Below, one piece after another: positions 33,677 through 41,900 of a stretch of DNA of 64,000 nucleotides. The position numbers and the translations under genes were made by a program. The notes beneath the pieces are model-generated. The model did not search any database. It saw only the letters and a list, made by a program, of their open reading frames with translations, and was not told the origin of the DNA. Source of the stretch: Kribbella sp. VKM Ac-2569 (GTDB lineage: Bacteria > Actinomycetota > Actinomycetes > Propionibacteriales > Kribbellaceae); NCBI RefSeq assembly GCF_004216905.1, contig NZ_SGXJ01000009.1:100116-164115 (forward strand), read 5' to 3'. Position 1 is the first letter of the stretch. Each line of letters begins with the position of its first letter.

Positions 33677-34216
33677 GTGTCACGACTGACTACCCCCTCT
33701 CTGGATGACGTTCCTGCAGGCGCGCGGCAGATCCTGGACAAGGTTGCTGCGCAGCTCGGATTCGTCCCGGACATGTTTCGGACGATCGCGTCGAACCCAA
33801 CCGTCCTAGAGGCCGTCACGAGCTTGCAAGGCACGATGAGCCGGGTTCTGGACGCCCGGACCCGGCACAGCATCGCTCTGGCCGTTTCCCAAGCCAACGA
33901 GTGCAATTACTGCCTGGCTATACACACGTACACGTCGTCCGAGTTCGGCGGTCTGTCGAGCGAAGACATCGACCTCGCCCGCGCCGGGAACGCCGTTGAT
34001 CCCAAGCGCGCCGCGGCGGCTCGCTTCGCTCGACAGGTCGTCGAGAGTCGCGGACAGGTCAGCGACGCCGACCTCGGGGCTGTCCGGGACGCCGGGTACA
34101 GCGACCCAGAGATCCTGGCCATCGTCACGGTCGCGGTGCAGGCCCTGCTCACCAATTACATCAACAACGTCAGTCAGACCGACGTCGACATCCCCGCCGT
34201 CAACGCGGCCGGCTGA
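33677..34216 (+). CDS. AhpD-like carboxymuconolactone decarboxylase-family protein
   Basis: A 179-residue CMD-fold protein with the peroxidase-type redox motif: Cys76 and Cys79 in ECNYCLAIHT and the nearby His83. LGFVPDMFRTIASNPTVLEA is the usual N-terminal helix pair of the peroxidase-related subgroup. It probably reduces organic peroxides with a lipoyl or thioredoxin partner that is not encoded here. The GTG start has GGAGG about twelve bases upstream. It is followed after six bases by the PEP-mutase-superfamily gene, forming a three-gene operon with the nitroreductase. Confidence 0.9.
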   Translation: MSRLTTPSLDDVPAGARQILDKVAAQLGFVPDMFRTIASNPTVLEAVTSLQGTMSRVLDARTRHSIALAVSQANECNYCLAIHTYTSSEFGGLSSEDIDLARAGNAVDPKRAAAARFARQVVESRGQVSDADLGAVRDAGYSDPEILAIVTVAVQALLTNYINNVSQTDVDIPAVNAAG

Positions 34217-34222
34217 CGCGAC

Positions 34223-35092
34223 ATGCCCGGATCCGAACTGTATGAACAATTCATGGCGCTGCACAGCCGCGACGGTGGCCTCGTCATGCCGAACGCTTGG
34301 GACGGCCTCTCGGCGTTGATGCTGGCCGACGCCGGTTTCGAGGCGATCGCGACGTCGTCCGTAGCGCTCGCCGCCACCCTCGGCAGGCCCGACGGACGGC
34401 ACCAGATCACCCGCGACGAGCATCTCGAGCACGCCGGACTGCTCGGCCGGCTCACCGGGCTGCCCGTCAACGGCGACTTCGAGGACGGGTACGGCGAGAG
34501 GCCCGAGGATGTCGCGGCGACGGTCGAAGCCGCGGTCGAGTACGGCTTGGCCGGCATCGGGATCGAGGACACCTCGGGCGACCCCGGCCGACCGATCCGG
34601 GACTTCGACGAAGCCGTCGAACGCGTACGTAGCGCCGTCGACGCGGCCAAGGGACGGATCGTCGTCACCGGCCGAACTGACAACTTCATCCAGGGCCGGC
34701 CCGATCTCGACGACACCATCCGGCGGCTGACGGCCTTCGCCGAGGCCGGCGCGGATGTGCTGTACGCCCCGTACCCACCTGACCTCGACGCGCTCGACAA
34801 GATCATCACTGCAGTCACGCCGACACCGGTGAACGTCCTCGTGTCACCGTCGGACAGGGTCCTGTCCGTCGCTGAACTGCAGAAGGCTGGGGTCAAACGG
34901 ATCAGCCTGGGTCCGTGGCTGTATGTCCACGCGATGGGGGCGCTCGATGAAGCCACCAAGGCTCTCGTCGCGGGCGACCTGGCCTCGGCCGCGACCGGCA
35001 TCAGCTTCGAGCGCATCGGCGAACTACTTGCCCGCGGCAAGAACCAGGCGAAAACCCAACCAGCCAATGATTGCAAGAAGGAAGATGATTGA
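34223..35092 (+). CDS. isocitrate lyase/PEP mutase superfamily protein
   Basis: A 289-residue TIM-barrel protein of the PEP mutase/isocitrate lyase superfamily. VMPNAWDGLSALMLADAGF, ATSSVALAATLG and the metal-binding LPVNGDFEDGYG are conserved, followed by GIGIEDTSGDPGRPI and IVVTGRTDNFI. The KKCGH-type lyase motif of isocitrate and methylisocitrate lyases is absent. C-C or P-C cleavage of a 2-oxo acid is likely, for example oxaloacetate decarboxylation, but the substrate is unknown. It overlaps the start region of the nitroreductase gene. Confidence 0.85.
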   Translation: MPGSELYEQFMALHSRDGGLVMPNAWDGLSALMLADAGFEAIATSSVALAATLGRPDGRHQITRDEHLEHAGLLGRLTGLPVNGDFEDGYGERPEDVAATVEAAVEYGLAGIGIEDTSGDPGRPIRDFDEAVERVRSAVDAAKGRIVVTGRTDNFIQGRPDLDDTIRRLTAFAEAGADVLYAPYPPDLDALDKIITAVTPTPVNVLVSPSDRVLSVAELQKAGVKRISLGPWLYVHAMGALDEATKALVAGDLASAATGISFERIGELLARGKNQAKTQPANDCKKEDD

Positions 35093-35093
35093 C

Positions 35094-35741
35094 ATGGATC
35101 TCGACAAGCTCATGGGCAAGCACCTCACCAGGTACTTCGACCCCAGTATGACGATCCCGGAGGAAACACTCCAGCAGCTGTTGAAGTTCCTGCGCTCGAC
35201 GCCCACGTCGACCAACATTCAGCCGAACCACTTCTACGTGCTCGCCACGGACGAAGGCAAGCAGCGGCTGGCGGACAACCTGGGCGCACGCTTCCAGGAC
35301 AACGCCGAGAAGATCCTGAACTCCTCGCACACCATCGTCGTCACCACCCGGGCAGACCTGCCCGAGAGCCACGTCGAGGCGGTTTTCACCAAAGAGCGAG
35401 CTGACGGCCGGTTCCCCGAGCACGCAAAGCAGGAGCTGTGGGAGTCAATGACCCGCGACTTCCTCAGCCTGCGCAACTACGGTTACAAGGACGTGAACCA
35501 CTGGATGGAGAAACAGACCTACATGGTTGTGGGTCTGACCATGATGGCCGCCGCCGAACTCGGCGTCGAAGCCACACCGCTCGAGGGGTTCGACCCGACC
35601 AGCGTCGACAAGGCATTCAAGATCCGGGAAACCGGGCATGCCACGACCGTACTGCTGGCACTCGGCTACCCCGACCCCGCGAAGCAGTACACCAACCCGA
35701 TCTCGCGCTTCGACGCGGACCAGCTGTTCACCTTCGTCTGA
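35094..35741 (+). CDS. NfsB-like nitroreductase
   Basis: A 215-residue FMN-dependent nitroreductase. YFDPSMTIPEETLQQLLKFL, STPTSTNIQPNHFYV, the FMN-contacting WMEKQTYMVVGLTMMAAAEL and the C-terminal ETGHATTVLLALGYPD fit the NfsB/dihydropteridine reductase branch. The ATG at 35094 has AAGGAAG nine bases upstream; an in-frame ATG at 35085 lies too close to it. Last gene of the AhpD-PEP mutase-nitroreductase operon. It reduces nitro compounds or quinones with NAD(P)H. Confidence 0.9.
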   Translation: MDLDKLMGKHLTRYFDPSMTIPEETLQQLLKFLRSTPTSTNIQPNHFYVLATDEGKQRLADNLGARFQDNAEKILNSSHTIVVTTRADLPESHVEAVFTKERADGRFPEHAKQELWESMTRDFLSLRNYGYKDVNHWMEKQTYMVVGLTMMAAAELGVEATPLEGFDPTSVDKAFKIRETGHATTVLLALGYPDPAKQYTNPISRFDADQLFTFV

Positions 35742-35766
35742 CCACCGGCAGGATCGGAACCCCTGT

Positions 35767-36234
35767 ATGCCACCAAGCTGGGAGAAGCTCGATGGCGACA
35801 TCCAGGAGCATGACCTGATCTTCAGCTGGCCTGACGGCAGACACCTGACGGCGCGCCTGCATGACGAGCTGGTGCGGAAGCCGGCTCTCTCAGCAGTCGG
35901 CGTGATCCCGCCACCCTACAAAGACAGCCGTGGCCGCCGGCGCTTCAAGACCGACCGTACAACCGGGCTGCACGCGCTTCGTCACTACTTCGCCAGCATC
36001 ACCCTCGCGGACGGCGTGAACATCAAGGAGCTTTCGGAGTACCTCGGTCACCACGATCCAGGGTTCACACTGCAGATGTACACCCACATGCTGCCGTCGT
36101 CGTACGACCGCGCCCGGCAGGCCGTCGACCGCCGACTGACGCGACTTGCGCGGCGGCTGACGGACCAGTCACGGACCAGGGCAGAAATCGACCCGGAGAT
36201 TGAGTCTCCCGACCCGGGTCCCGGACTGCTCTAG
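35767..36234 (+). pseudogene. truncated tyrosine recombinase (integrase), C-terminal part
   Basis: About 155 codons encode only the C-terminal half of a tyrosine integrase. The catalytic LHALRHYFASITLADG (HxxR), the LGHHDPGFTLQMYTHM segment (second His and the Tyr nucleophile) and a basic tail are intact. The SAM-like N-terminal domain and the first catalytic Arg are missing, so it cannot be active. It abuts the nitroreductase gene with only 25 bases between. Directly after it is the hairpin CCTTG-CAAT-CAAGG (36260-36273). Probably the residue of an excised prophage or integrative element. Confidence 0.8.
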
Positions 36235-36273
36235 CTGGGGATCCAGGAATGGCGGAAACCCTTGCAATCAAGG

Positions 36274-37476
36274 CTATTTGAGCTCGGCGGAGGTCTTCCC
36301 GAGTAGGCGGCGGGCGACGATCAGTTGCTGGATTTGTTGGGTGCCTTCGAAGATGTCGAGGATTTTGCTGTCTCGGGACCATTTTTCGAGGAGGTGGTGT
36401 TCGGAGTAGCCGAGGGGGCCGGTGAGTTCTACGCAGCGGAGGGTTATGTCGTTGGCGGTGCGGCCGGCTTTGGCTTTGGCCATGGAGGCTTGGAGGGAGT
36501 TGGGTTGGCCGTTGTCGGCCATCCAGGCGGCTTGGAGGGTGAGGAGGTAGGCGGCTTCCCAGTCGGCTTCCATGGCGAGGTACGTCGCGGCCGCGGCGGA
36601 CTGCAGGTGGACGGGGCGGTCGTAGTCGATCTGTACGCCGGCTTCGGTCAACAACTCGCGGGTGAGTTCCATCGACGCACGGGCGCAACCGACCGCCATC
36701 GCGGCGACCAGCGGGCGGGTGTTGTCGAAGGTCTGCATGACACCCGCGAAACCCTTGTCGATGTCCGCAGAGCCGAGGAGATTCTCCACCGGGACGCGGC
36801 AGTTATCGAAGCGGATCGTCGCGGTGTCGGAGGCGCGGATACCGAGCTTGTGCTCCAGGCGTTCGACGGTCATGCCCGGCGTGTCTTTCATGACCACGAA
36901 TGACTTGATCGCGGCCCGGCCGAGCGACTTGTCGAGCGTCGCCCAGACGACGACCGCGTCGCAGCGGCCGCCCGCGGTGACGAAGATCTTCTCGCCGTCC
37001 AGCACGTAGGCATCGCCGTCGAGCCGCGCGGTGGTCTGGATGCTGGCCGAGTCCGAGCCGCATCCCGGCTCGGTGATCGCCATCGCGGCCCACACACCAT
37101 CGAAGCGCTGCAGCTGCTCGTCCGATGCAACGGATGCGATCGCCGAGTTGCCGAGGCCCTGGCGCGGCATCGACAGCAGCAGCCCGACGTCACCCCAGCA
37201 CATCTCCATGATCGACAGCACCGACGACAGGTTCGACCCGTTCACGACGCCGTCCTCGGCGGCAGCGGTACGCCGTACACCGGAAGCTCCTGCGCCGGAA
37301 CCGGTGCCCGAGGCACCTAATCCGTCGACCATCGCGGCGAGCATGTCGAGCTCGACCGGGTACTCGTGCTCGGCCAGGTCGTACCGGCGCGAGTTCGGCC
37401 GCAGCATCTCGGCCGCGACCTGGTGCGCCTGGTTGACGAAAGCCCTGAACTTGCGAGGAGTTTCGAGGTTGATCAT
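36274..37476 (-). CDS. acyl-CoA dehydrogenase
   Basis: A 400-residue acyl-CoA dehydrogenase. MAITEPGCGSDSASIQTTA (FAD and substrate loop), YVLDGEKIFVTAGGRCD, HKLGIRASDTATIRFDNCRV and the C-terminal LEKWSRDSKILDIFEGTQQI are all family signatures. ILDIFEGT positions the usual active-site Glu region. The ATG overlaps the stop of the partner gene by one base (TGATG). The two proteins are probably subunits of one heteromeric enzyme for an unusual acyl-CoA, as for FadE pairs acting on steroids or branched acids. Confidence 0.93.
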   Translation of the reverse strand: MINLETPRKFRAFVNQAHQVAAEMLRPNSRRYDLAEHEYPVELDMLAAMVDGLGASGTGSGAGASGVRRTAAAEDGVVNGSNLSSVLSIMEMCWGDVGLLLSMPRQGLGNSAIASVASDEQLQRFDGVWAAMAITEPGCGSDSASIQTTARLDGDAYVLDGEKIFVTAGGRCDAVVVWATLDKSLGRAAIKSFVVMKDTPGMTVERLEHKLGIRASDTATIRFDNCRVPVENLLGSADIDKGFAGVMQTFDNTRPLVAAMAVGCARASMELTRELLTEAGVQIDYDRPVHLQSAAAATYLAMEADWEAAYLLTLQAAWMADNGQPNSLQASMAKAKAGRTANDITLRCVELTGPLGYSEHHLLEKWSRDSKILDIFEGTQQIQQLIVARRLLGKTSAELK

Positions 37477-38780
37477 CAGACCAGCACCGCACCTTCCATC
37501 ACGCCGATCGCCCGCAGATCGCGGTACCACCGCTCCACCGGATGCTCCTTCACGAATCCGTGCCCGCCGAGCAGCTGTACGCCGTCGGTCCCGATCTGCA
37601 TGCCCTTCTCGACACACAACCGCCGCGCCAATGCCGCCTCTCGTGCAAACGGCAGACCCTGCGAGGCACGCGATCCGGCCCGGTACGTCACCAGCTTCAT
37701 GCCCTCGAGCTCGATCCCGATGTTCGCGACCATGAACGCCACCGACTGCCGATGGCTGATCGGCTCGCCGAAGGCCGTGCGTTCGTTGACGTACGGCGTG
37801 ACGTAGTCGAGCACCGCCCGCGCCGTACCCAACGCCAGCGCGCACCACCCGAGCCGCGACAACCGCACGCACTCGGCGTAGTCCTCCACTGACCCCAGAG
37901 GCACAGCCGGCACGTCCGTCAACAGAACGCGGCTCAACGAAGCGGCCCGCAGCCCCATCGACGGCTCGGCCTCGATCGTGACGCCCGGATGGTCCGGCTC
38001 GACCACGAACAACCGCGGCCCGGCGTCGGTCTGCGCGCCGATCACGAACAGCTCTGCCTCGGCGGCCCGTGGCACCAACGACTTCACGCCGTTCAGCAGC
38101 CCACCGGTGAACCGCGTCTGCAGCTCGAAGGGATCGAACAACGGCCGCGGCTCGAGCAGCGCCAGCGCCGCCGCCGGCACCGACGAGCCGGTGAAGGCCG
38201 GCAGGTACGTCGCCTGCTGCGTCTCGTCGCCCCACAGCGAGATCGCCGTACTCACCGCGGACGGCGCCAAACACGCGACAGCCTGCCCCAGGTCGCCGTG
38301 CGCGAGCGCCTCGGCGACCAGTACGCCGGTCATCGCGGACCGCTCGGTGACGATGCCGCCGAGCTCCTCCGGGACCTCGATCAGGCTCAGCCCGAGCTCG
38401 GCCGACGACTCCAGGACCTTGGGGTCCGTCGTGCACGCGGTGTCGGCGGCGGCGGCAGCGGGACGCAGTACGTCGGCAGCGAACGAGCGCACGACGTCGA
38501 CCATCATCTGCTGGTCCTCGGTCGGCGTCAGGTCGAACCGCCCGGTCCCCTTCGCCGCGGGCAGCCGGGACGGCGCGGCCAGCGTCGACGCCGCCGAGAA
38601 ACGCCGGGAGAGCGCTCCCGCCGTCCGGAAACCGGTCTTGGTCGCCTCGAACACCGCCCGCTCGGCCGGCTTCCGCAGCCCGAGCCGGTCGATCGCCCGC
38701 CACTGGGCCAGCCGGTTCAGCAGGGCGACCCCGACGCCGATCGCGTCCCGCCTTCCGCGCGTCCGCTCCTGAATGCTCAT
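37476..38780 (-). CDS. acyl-CoA dehydrogenase-like protein (partner subunit)
   Basis: A 434-residue acyl-CoA dehydrogenase-family protein, more divergent than its neighbour. DLTPTEDQQMMVDVVRSFAA, LGLSLIEVPEELGGIVTER and the C-terminal QLLGGHGFVKEHPVERWYRD are recognisable. In the middle domain the GCGSD-like substrate loop is not conserved (ALLEPRPLFDPFELQ), which suggests a non-catalytic or specialised subunit. The first 60 residues are an arginine-rich extension. The gene starts near an inverted repeat shared with the LacI promoter. Stop and start overlap with the next gene. Confidence 0.9.
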   Translation of the reverse strand: MSIQERTRGRRDAIGVGVALLNRLAQWRAIDRLGLRKPAERAVFEATKTGFRTAGALSRRFSAASTLAAPSRLPAAKGTGRFDLTPTEDQQMMVDVVRSFAADVLRPAAAAADTACTTDPKVLESSAELGLSLIEVPEELGGIVTERSAMTGVLVAEALAHGDLGQAVACLAPSAVSTAISLWGDETQQATYLPAFTGSSVPAAALALLEPRPLFDPFELQTRFTGGLLNGVKSLVPRAAEAELFVIGAQTDAGPRLFVVEPDHPGVTIEAEPSMGLRAASLSRVLLTDVPAVPLGSVEDYAECVRLSRLGWCALALGTARAVLDYVTPYVNERTAFGEPISHRQSVAFMVANIGIELEGMKLVTYRAGSRASQGLPFAREAALARRLCVEKGMQIGTDGVQLLGGHGFVKEHPVERWYRDLRAIGVMEGAVLV

Positions 38781-38788
38781 GCCGCTAC

Positions 38789-38834
38789 TGTAAACCGAAG
38801 TTACAACCCAGGTCACGTTTTGCCCGTTGTAACC
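38789..38834. promoter_or_regulatory. inverted repeats in the acyl-CoA dehydrogenase promoter
   Basis: TGTAA (38789-38793) and TTACA (38801-38805) form an inverted pair over seven bases. A second pairing is GTTACAACC (38800-38808) with GTTGTAACC (38826-38834). The repeated GTTACA/TGTAAC element sits right upstream of the minus-strand ATG and 32 bases before the lacI gene. It looks like a TetR or FadR-type binding region. No matching regulator was identified. Confidence 0.45.
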
Positions 38835-38865
38835 TGACCAACCCAGGCTCAGAAGGAGTGCAGCG

Positions 38866-39852
38866 GTGGCGGTCAGCATGTCCGACGTGGCCCGGCACGC
38901 GGGCGTCTCGCAGCGGACCGTCTCGAACGTGGTGAACAACTACGTCCACGTCTCCCCCGCGACCCGGGCCCGCGTCCAGGCCAGCCTCGACGCCCTCGGC
39001 TACCGCCCGAACACGGCCGCCCGCCGGCTGCGCACCGGCCGGACCGGCACCGTGACGCTGGCCGTCCCGACCTTCCGCGAGCGGTACTTCGCAGACCTCG
39101 CCGAGGCGGTCGTTTCCGCCGCGAGAGAGCGCTCTACGACCGTTCTCGTCGAGACCACCGGCGGCCGCCACGAGACCGAACTCGAACTGCTCCGTGGTGG
39201 CGGCGAGATCCTCACCGACGGCGTGATCATGAGCGCGGTCTCCCTCGGCCGCACCGATCAGCGCAGCAGCCACCCGGTGGTCCTGATCGGCGACCGCGAG
39301 CCGGGCAGCGCGATCGACCATGTCGGCATCAAGAACCGCGAGGCCGCCCAGGCCGCCGTCACCCATCTCCTGGACGCCGGCCGCCGACGGATCCTCCTGC
39401 TCGGCGCGAACCACGGGCCCAGGCGCTCGTATCAGCTGCGCAGGCAGGGCTACCAGGCGGCGTTGAAGAAGTACGGGATCGAACCAGATCCGGAACTGGT
39501 GGTCGAGTGCGACTGGACGACCGCGGCGGCTGCCGACGCCGTCACCGCGCTGCTCGCCGAGAGAGCGCTCCCCGACGGGATCTTCGCGATGAACGACTCC
39601 GCCGCGCTCGGCGCCCTCCGCGCCCTGGTCCGCGCCGGAATCGACGTACCGGGTCAGGTCTCGGTGATCGGCTTCGACGACATCGTCGAGGCAGGTCTGT
39701 CCACGCCGTCGCTCAGCACGGTCGCACCGCTGCTCGACGACATCGCGAGCATGGCGCTCGACCTGCTCGAGGAACAGCTGGACGAGGATCACGTCCCGCA
39801 GCACCGGATGGCCGGCTACGAGCTGCGCGTCCGGGAGAGCACCGGCCGCTGA
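38866..39852 (+). CDS. LacI-family transcriptional regulator
   Basis: A 328-residue LacI protein. The N-terminal headpiece is MSDVARHAGVSQRTVSNVVN (positions 5-24), the hinge YRPNTAARRLRTGRTG, and the sugar-binding domain follows with GIFAMNDSAALGALRALV and VSVIGFDDI. The GTG start has AAGGAG eight bases upstream. It precedes a zinc alcohol dehydrogenase and an oxidoreductase gene, and a 16-bp imperfect palindrome lies between, so it probably represses these genes and responds to a sugar or polyol. Confidence 0.93.
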   Translation: MAVSMSDVARHAGVSQRTVSNVVNNYVHVSPATRARVQASLDALGYRPNTAARRLRTGRTGTVTLAVPTFRERYFADLAEAVVSAARERSTTVLVETTGGRHETELELLRGGGEILTDGVIMSAVSLGRTDQRSSHPVVLIGDREPGSAIDHVGIKNREAAQAAVTHLLDAGRRRILLLGANHGPRRSYQLRRQGYQAALKKYGIEPDPELVVECDWTTAAAADAVTALLAERALPDGIFAMNDSAALGALRALVRAGIDVPGQVSVIGFDDIVEAGLSTPSLSTVAPLLDDIASMALDLLEEQLDEDHVPQHRMAGYELRVRESTGR

Positions 39853-39886
39853 CACAACGCTCACCGGCAACCCCTTGTGGGCAGGA

Positions 39887-39902
39887 TTTGCTACGTAGTA
39901 AA
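39887..39902. promoter_or_regulatory. LacI-type operator
   Basis: A 16-bp near-perfect palindrome with centre CTACGTAG and TTT/AAA ends; only one symmetric pair mismatches. It is eleven bases upstream of the ATG of the alcohol dehydrogenase gene and 35 downstream of the lacI stop. An operator for the adjacent LacI regulator is the simplest reading. Confidence 0.6.
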
Positions 39903-39912
39903 TTCCGGCAGC

Positions 39913-40920
39913 ATGACGCGTACCGCCCTCGCTCCCAGATTCACCGGAGCCGGCAACATCGAGTTCGCGGACCACGAGTACCCGGACCCCGGACCCGGCC
40001 AGCTCCTCCTCGCCGTCCAGGCCAACGCCCTCTGCGGCACCGACCGCCACCAGTACTACGACGGCTCGTCCGTCGTACCCGGCCACGAAGCCGCGGGCAC
40101 CGTCCTGCACGCCGGCGATGGCACCACCACACCCGTCGGTAGCCGCGGCGCCGTGTTCCTGATGGACTTCTGCGGCGAATGCCGAAGCTGCCGGTACAAC
40201 GCGACCAACCAGTGCTTCGCCAAGCGCGCAGACATGGGCTTCACCCACGACGGCGGCTACGGGCCGTACGAACTGGTACACGAGTCCAACTTCTTCCCGA
40301 TCACCGACGACATCGAGATCGGCAACGCGACGATGCTGCTCGACGTGATGGGCACCAGCAGTCACGCCCTCGGCCGCGCGGGGCTGGTCCGGCAGGACGT
40401 CGAGAGCGTCTACATCGCCGGCGCCGGACCGATCGGGCTCGGCCTGACCGTGATGAGCAAGCTCAAGTACGGCGCCGACGTACCGGTCTACATCTCAGAC
40501 TTCTCCCGCTGGCGGCTCGACTTCGCCGAATCGTTCGGCGCGATCCCGCTACTGGCCGACGACCTCAGCAAGGCCGGGAACCCCGATCTCGCCTTCGACG
40601 CGTCCGGCAAGGAATCCGCCCGCCGCGCGGCGCTCGGCATCATCAGCCAGCGCGGCGCCCTGATCTGTGTCGGCCACGGCGAATCGGTCACGCTCGACGC
40701 GTCCCGCGACCTGATCAGCCCCGAACACGCGGTCCTCGGCAGCGAATACTTCCGGTACGACGAGATGCCCGGCAACCTCGCGCTCCTCCAGGAACACCAG
40801 GAGCTCATCGCACGCGTGATCAGCCACCGCTTCCCGGTCGCGGACATCGCCGACGCGTTCCGCCTGTTCATGGCCGGTGAAACGGGCAAGGTCGTAGTCA
40901 CGCAGGACGGTGCCGCATGA
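39913..40920 (+). CDS. zinc-dependent alcohol/polyol dehydrogenase (MDR)
   Basis: A 335-residue zinc alcohol dehydrogenase. Catalytic zinc ligands are Cys41 (ANALCGTDRH) with His58/Glu59 (GHEAAG), and the structural zinc set is Cys87, Cys90, Cys93 and Cys101 (DFCGECRSCRYNATNQC). The nucleotide motif is IAGAGPIGLGL; SDFSRWR after the second strand suggests NAD+. It probably oxidises a polyol or sugar. The ATG at 39913 directly follows the LacI-type operator. The stop overlaps the next start (ATGA). Confidence 0.92.
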   Translation: MTRTALAPRFTGAGNIEFADHEYPDPGPGQLLLAVQANALCGTDRHQYYDGSSVVPGHEAAGTVLHAGDGTTTPVGSRGAVFLMDFCGECRSCRYNATNQCFAKRADMGFTHDGGYGPYELVHESNFFPITDDIEIGNATMLLDVMGTSSHALGRAGLVRQDVESVYIAGAGPIGLGLTVMSKLKYGADVPVYISDFSRWRLDFAESFGAIPLLADDLSKAGNPDLAFDASGKESARRAALGIISQRGALICVGHGESVTLDASRDLISPEHAVLGSEYFRYDEMPGNLALLQEHQELIARVISHRFPVADIADAFRLFMAGETGKVVVTQDGAA

Positions 40921-41882
40921 GAGTCGCGGTGGTCGGCGCCGGCGGCTGGGGCGAACAGCACGCGCGCATCTTCTCCCGACGCGAGGACACCGAACTGGTG
41001 GCGGTCTGCGGACGCACCCCGGCCCGCACCCAGGCACGGGCCGAGAGGTACGGCGCGACGCCGTACACCGATCTCGACGAGATGCTGCGCACCGAGCGCC
41101 CCGAGCTCATCACGGTCTGCCTGCCGAACGAGGACCACTACGACGTCACGCTGAAGCTCGTGCGTACCGGCGTACCGCTGCTGGTCGAGAAGCCGCTCGT
41201 CTTCGACCTCGCCGAGGCCGACACGTTGCTAGCCGAAGCCGGCGACCGCTTCTTCGCGATCAACTTCAACCACCGGTACGCCGAACCGGTGCAACGCGCG
41301 AAGGCCCTCATCGACGCGGGCGAACTGGGCGCCCTGATCTTCGCCACCTGGCGCTTCGGGGGCGAGGCGAACCATGGCCGGTCCCCGCACGCCAACCTCA
41401 TCGAGACCCAGTGCCACGGCTTCGACATGCTCGAACACCTCGTCGGCCCGATCTCCGCGGTCTCCGCACACCTGACCGACAAGACGTACGGCGCGTTCAG
41501 CACGCTCGCCCTCGCGCTCGACTTCGAGAATCGCGCCGTCGGCACGATGCTCGGCACGTACGACTCGTCGTACGCCTATCCCGACACGCAGCGCATCGAG
41601 ATCAACGGCACGAAGGGCCGCCTCGTCATCCACGACACCGTCCGTGCGCTGACGTTCTCCAAGGCCGGCGACTCGGTCGAGCAGCGCTGGCACTCGACGT
41701 ACTTCGACGACGAGGCCCGCAACTTCGCGGGCACCTTCGACCGCCACGTCGACGCGCTGCTCACCGCACTCCGCGCCGGCGACCAACCACCCGTGCACGC
41801 CCGCGCCGGCCGACGGGCCCTGGCACTCGCCCACGCCGCCATCGAATCCCACGAGACCGGTCGGCGGGTCAGCGTCACCTGA
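40917..41882 (+). CDS. Gfo/Idh/MocA-family oxidoreductase
   Basis: A 321-residue Gfo/Idh/MocA oxidoreductase. The N-terminal Rossmann domain has VAVVGAGGWGEQHARIFSRR, TVCLPNEDHYDV and VEKPLVFDLAEAD, with the catalytic Lys in EKP. The C-terminal domain carries GHGFD-like CHGFDMLEHLVGP and EINGTKGRLVI. Together with the coupled zinc dehydrogenase and LacI regulator it forms a small sugar or inositol-type oxidation pathway. No transporter is adjacent. Confidence 0.92.
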   Translation: MRVAVVGAGGWGEQHARIFSRREDTELVAVCGRTPARTQARAERYGATPYTDLDEMLRTERPELITVCLPNEDHYDVTLKLVRTGVPLLVEKPLVFDLAEADTLLAEAGDRFFAINFNHRYAEPVQRAKALIDAGELGALIFATWRFGGEANHGRSPHANLIETQCHGFDMLEHLVGPISAVSAHLTDKTYGAFSTLALALDFENRAVGTMLGTYDSSYAYPDTQRIEINGTKGRLVIHDTVRALTFSKAGDSVEQRWHSTYFDDEARNFAGTFDRHVDALLTALRAGDQPPVHARAGRRALALAHAAIESHETGRRVSVT

Positions 41883-41900
41883 CGTCAGTACGATCCGTTC

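Noticed and set aside
36274..38703. Single long gene covering both acyl-CoA dehydrogenases
   Set aside because: The upstream part of that frame is an out-of-phase shadow; the real second gene is in another frame and overlaps by one base.
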